A DNA stretch of 43,763 bases from assembly GCA_903945325.1 (NCBI GenBank), contig CAJAVE010000022.1, forward strand, positions 1-43,763. Direction: 5' to 3'. The notes under the pieces were generated by a model. It was not told where the DNA came from, did not search any database, and saw only the letters and a list, made by a program, of their open reading frames with translations. Positions within the stretch are counted from its first letter, which is position 1, and the number at the start of each line of letters is the position of its first letter. Below, piece by piece: positions 42,605-43,763 of the stretch. The position numbers and the translations under genes were made by a program. The stretch is from an uncultured beta proteobacterium (GTDB taxonomy: Bacteria > Pseudomonadota > Gammaproteobacteria > Burkholderiales > Burkholderiaceae_C).

Positions 42605-43309
42605 ATGTCATCAATCTGCACCCGATTACTGGCGTGGCCAGTGGCGGCCTGCCTGGCGCTCGCAGCCATCGCTCCCGCTGCACAGGCCCAGGTTGCGCCC
42701 AGTGCCGCCGAAGTGGGACGCTACAGCGGCCTGCACGCAGCAGCGCACCGGGGTGAGTTGGCGCAGGCCAAGAAGCTGCTGGCCGGTGGTGCCCTAGTCG
42801 ACGCACGGGACCCTTATGGCCGCACGGCATTGCATGTGGCTACTTTCGCCCGCCAGCGTGAGGTGATCAGGGCGCTGGCGCAAAGCGGTGCCAACCTGGG
42901 CCTGCTGGAAAACGACCGCTACGACGCCGTCACTATTGCGTCGGTGGCCGACGACGAGCCCACCCTGCGCCTGCTGCTGGAGCTGGGTGCCAGCGCCAAA
43001 CTCACCACCAGCCGCTACGACGGCACGGCGCTGATTGCCGCTGCGCACCTGGGGCACGATGGCGTCGTGCGCCAGCTCATCGCCGCCGGTGCGCCGCTGG
43101 ACCATGTCAACAACCTGCACTGGACGGCGCTGATTGAATCCATCGTGCTGGGCGACGGCGGTGCACGGCACCAGGCGGTGCTGCAGGCGCTGCTCCAAGC
43201 CGGGGCCAGTACCCGGCTGACCGACCGCGAAGGCAACACGCCCCTCGCACTGGCCCAAGCCCGCGGCTATAAAGCCATGGCTGAGATGTTGAAGAAGTCG
43301 GGCACCTGA
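42605..43309 (+). CDS. Exported ankyrin repeat protein
   Basis: A 234-residue protein with a signal peptide (ACLALAAIAPAAQAQ) and about five ankyrin repeats, including YSGLHAAAHRGELAQAKKLL, then GRTALHVATFARQREVIRAL, GTALIAAAHLGHDGVVRQLI and NTPLALAQARGYKAMAEML. GGGAG lies 8 nt before the ATG at 42605; the longer frame from 42530 overlaps the previous gene. It lies 29 bp after the hbpS-like gene and is probably cotranscribed with it. Periplasmic ankyrin proteins are often found with catalases or redox proteins; partners here are unknown. Confidence 0.88.
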   Translation: MSSICTRLLAWPVAACLALAAIAPAAQAQVAPSAAEVGRYSGLHAAAHRGELAQAKKLLAGGALVDARDPYGRTALHVATFARQREVIRALAQSGANLGLLENDRYDAVTIASVADDEPTLRLLLELGASAKLTTSRYDGTALIAAAHLGHDGVVRQLIAAGAPLDHVNNLHWTALIESIVLGDGGARHQAVLQALLQAGASTRLTDREGNTPLALAQARGYKAMAEMLKKSGT

Positions 43310-43322
43310 AAATTATGGGTGA

Positions 43323-43374
43323 AATTGGCCTCTAGACCATGTAATCATTGCGCAAGCAGCTATCAAAAGCAGAG
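43323..43374 (+). repeat. Dispersed repeat copy upstream of arsR
   Basis: GGCCTCTAGACCATGTAATC followed by ATTGCGCAAGCAGCTATCAA and AAGCAGAGCG is an intergenic copy with an intact core and a partly decayed left arm (TAGACC in place of TAGCCC). Confidence 0.8.
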
Positions 43375-43450
43375 CGTTTAAGGTGCCTGCAATAGGTTTG
43401 CAGTTGCCTGTGGCGGATAGATAGCGCTCTGACTGCTTTGGTTTTATCCA

Positions 43451-43474
43451 ATAATTCGAGTATCATCGAATTAT
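43451..43474. promoter_or_regulatory. Palindromic operator overlapping the arsR start codon
   Basis: ATAATTCGA and TCGAATTAT form a perfect 9-bp inverted repeat around a 6-bp spacer. The right arm ends within the ATG of the regulator gene. AATTCGA-N6-TCGAATT is typical of ArsR-type self-operators. Binding here would block both transcription start and translation start. Confidence 0.7.
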
Positions 43475-43763
43475 GGAATCAATAGCTGTCATCAAAGCGC
43501 TTGCCGCTCTCGCCCAGTCTTCACGTCTGGAGGTCTTTCGCTCACTTGTGGTAGCGGGGGAAGCAGGGTTGACCCCTGGCGCGCTGTCCGAGAGTCTGGG
43601 CGTGGCGCCCAACACGCTGTCGTTCCATTTGAAAGAACTGGTGCATGCGGATCTGGTGACGCAGGAGCGCGTGGGGCGCAATCTGGTCTACCGCGCCCAA
43701 TACGACCGCATGAACGCCGTTCTGGCGTATCTCACCCAAAACTGCTGCCAGGGCCAGGCCTGC
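43473..43763 (+). CDS. arsR: ArsR family transcriptional regulator, 3' end outside window
   Basis: The first 97 residues of a winged-helix repressor. The helix-turn-helix covers LSESLGVAPNTLSFHLKEL and the wing RVGRNLVYRAQYDRM. The classical CVC arsenite motif in helix 3 is absent; instead a C-terminal CCQGQAC (C91, C92, C97) lies right at the window edge. A C-terminal cysteine trio binds As(III) in the Acidithiobacillus type of ArsR, so arsenic sensing is likely. The operator at 43451-43474 overlaps the start. Genes it controls should lie to the right, outside the window. Confidence 0.85.
   Translation, partial: MESIAVIKALAALAQSSRLEVFRSLVVAGEAGLTPGALSESLGVAPNTLSFHLKELVHADLVTQERVGRNLVYRAQYDRMNAVLAYLTQNCCQGQAC

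Noticed and set aside
1-43763. CRISPR array, tRNA, rRNA, insertion sequence or prophage.
   Set aside because: No regularly spaced repeats, tRNA-like T-arm contexts, transposase or phage genes were found on reading both strands.

Overview
The window looks like chromosomal DNA of a GC-rich betaproteobacterium in the order Burkholderiales, most likely family Comamonadaceae and close to Rhodoferax. The reasons are protein family resemblance (RquA, fumarate reductase, a multiheme cytochrome c with a HydC-like cytochrome b, LolCD, RecJ beside an RpfE-like protein, TctBA) and a dispersed repeat with the core GCGCAAGCAGCTATCAAA that I associate from memory with Comamonadaceae genomes. No tRNA, rRNA, CRISPR array or intact insertion sequence was seen.

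Left part, 1-7.5 kb, anaerobic respiration. After a partial helix-hairpin-helix gene and a probable group II intron remnant come a monoheme cytochrome c and a leftward coupled trio: a small membrane protein, a nonaheme membrane-anchored cytochrome c and a HydC-like cytochrome b. The last two together resemble the fused Geobacter quinol oxidase CbcL, split into two genes. Divergently lies frdABCD (quinol:fumarate reductase), then rquA (rhodoquinone synthesis). FNR/Anr-type boxes lie upstream of the cytochrome c gene and between the two divergent operons. The set suggests rhodoquinol-linked fumarate respiration next to a quinol-to-multiheme electron exit.

Middle part, 7.5-24.2 kb, mostly housekeeping: recJ with an rpfE-like gene, lolC-lolD, tatD, a spermidine-synthase-like gene coupled to an orphan GspE/PilB ATPase, an adenylate cyclase-FHA protein divergent from a transmembrane Ser/Thr kinase, tctBA without tctC, ahpC with a candidate OxyR site, ahpF and dusC. 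The dispersed repeat lies in frame inside lolD and tatD and also between ahpC and ahpF.

Right-middle part, 24.2-38.9 kb, accessory: a HAD phosphatase, a fragment of an Mpo1-like gene, ppk2, UDP-glucose dehydrogenase, the intact Mpo1-like gene behind a Pho-box-like promoter, a membrane-anchored class III aminotransferase, a phosphatidylserine decarboxylase, a GT4 glycosyltransferase behind a three-unit Pho-box-like array, lplT overlapping a TatT-associated TRAP transporter operon, and a deletion scar of a phosphonate (phn) locus. I infer a phosphate-responsive membrane-lipid remodelling region. It is the best candidate here for an undescribed system.

Right end, 38.9-43.8 kb: a MipA/OmpV outer membrane protein, a FixL/FixJ-like two-component pair, an exported HbpS/GlcG-like protein behind tandem 22-bp-spaced repeats, an exported ankyrin protein, another dispersed repeat and the start of an arsR-type regulator whose perfect palindromic operator overlaps its own start codon.
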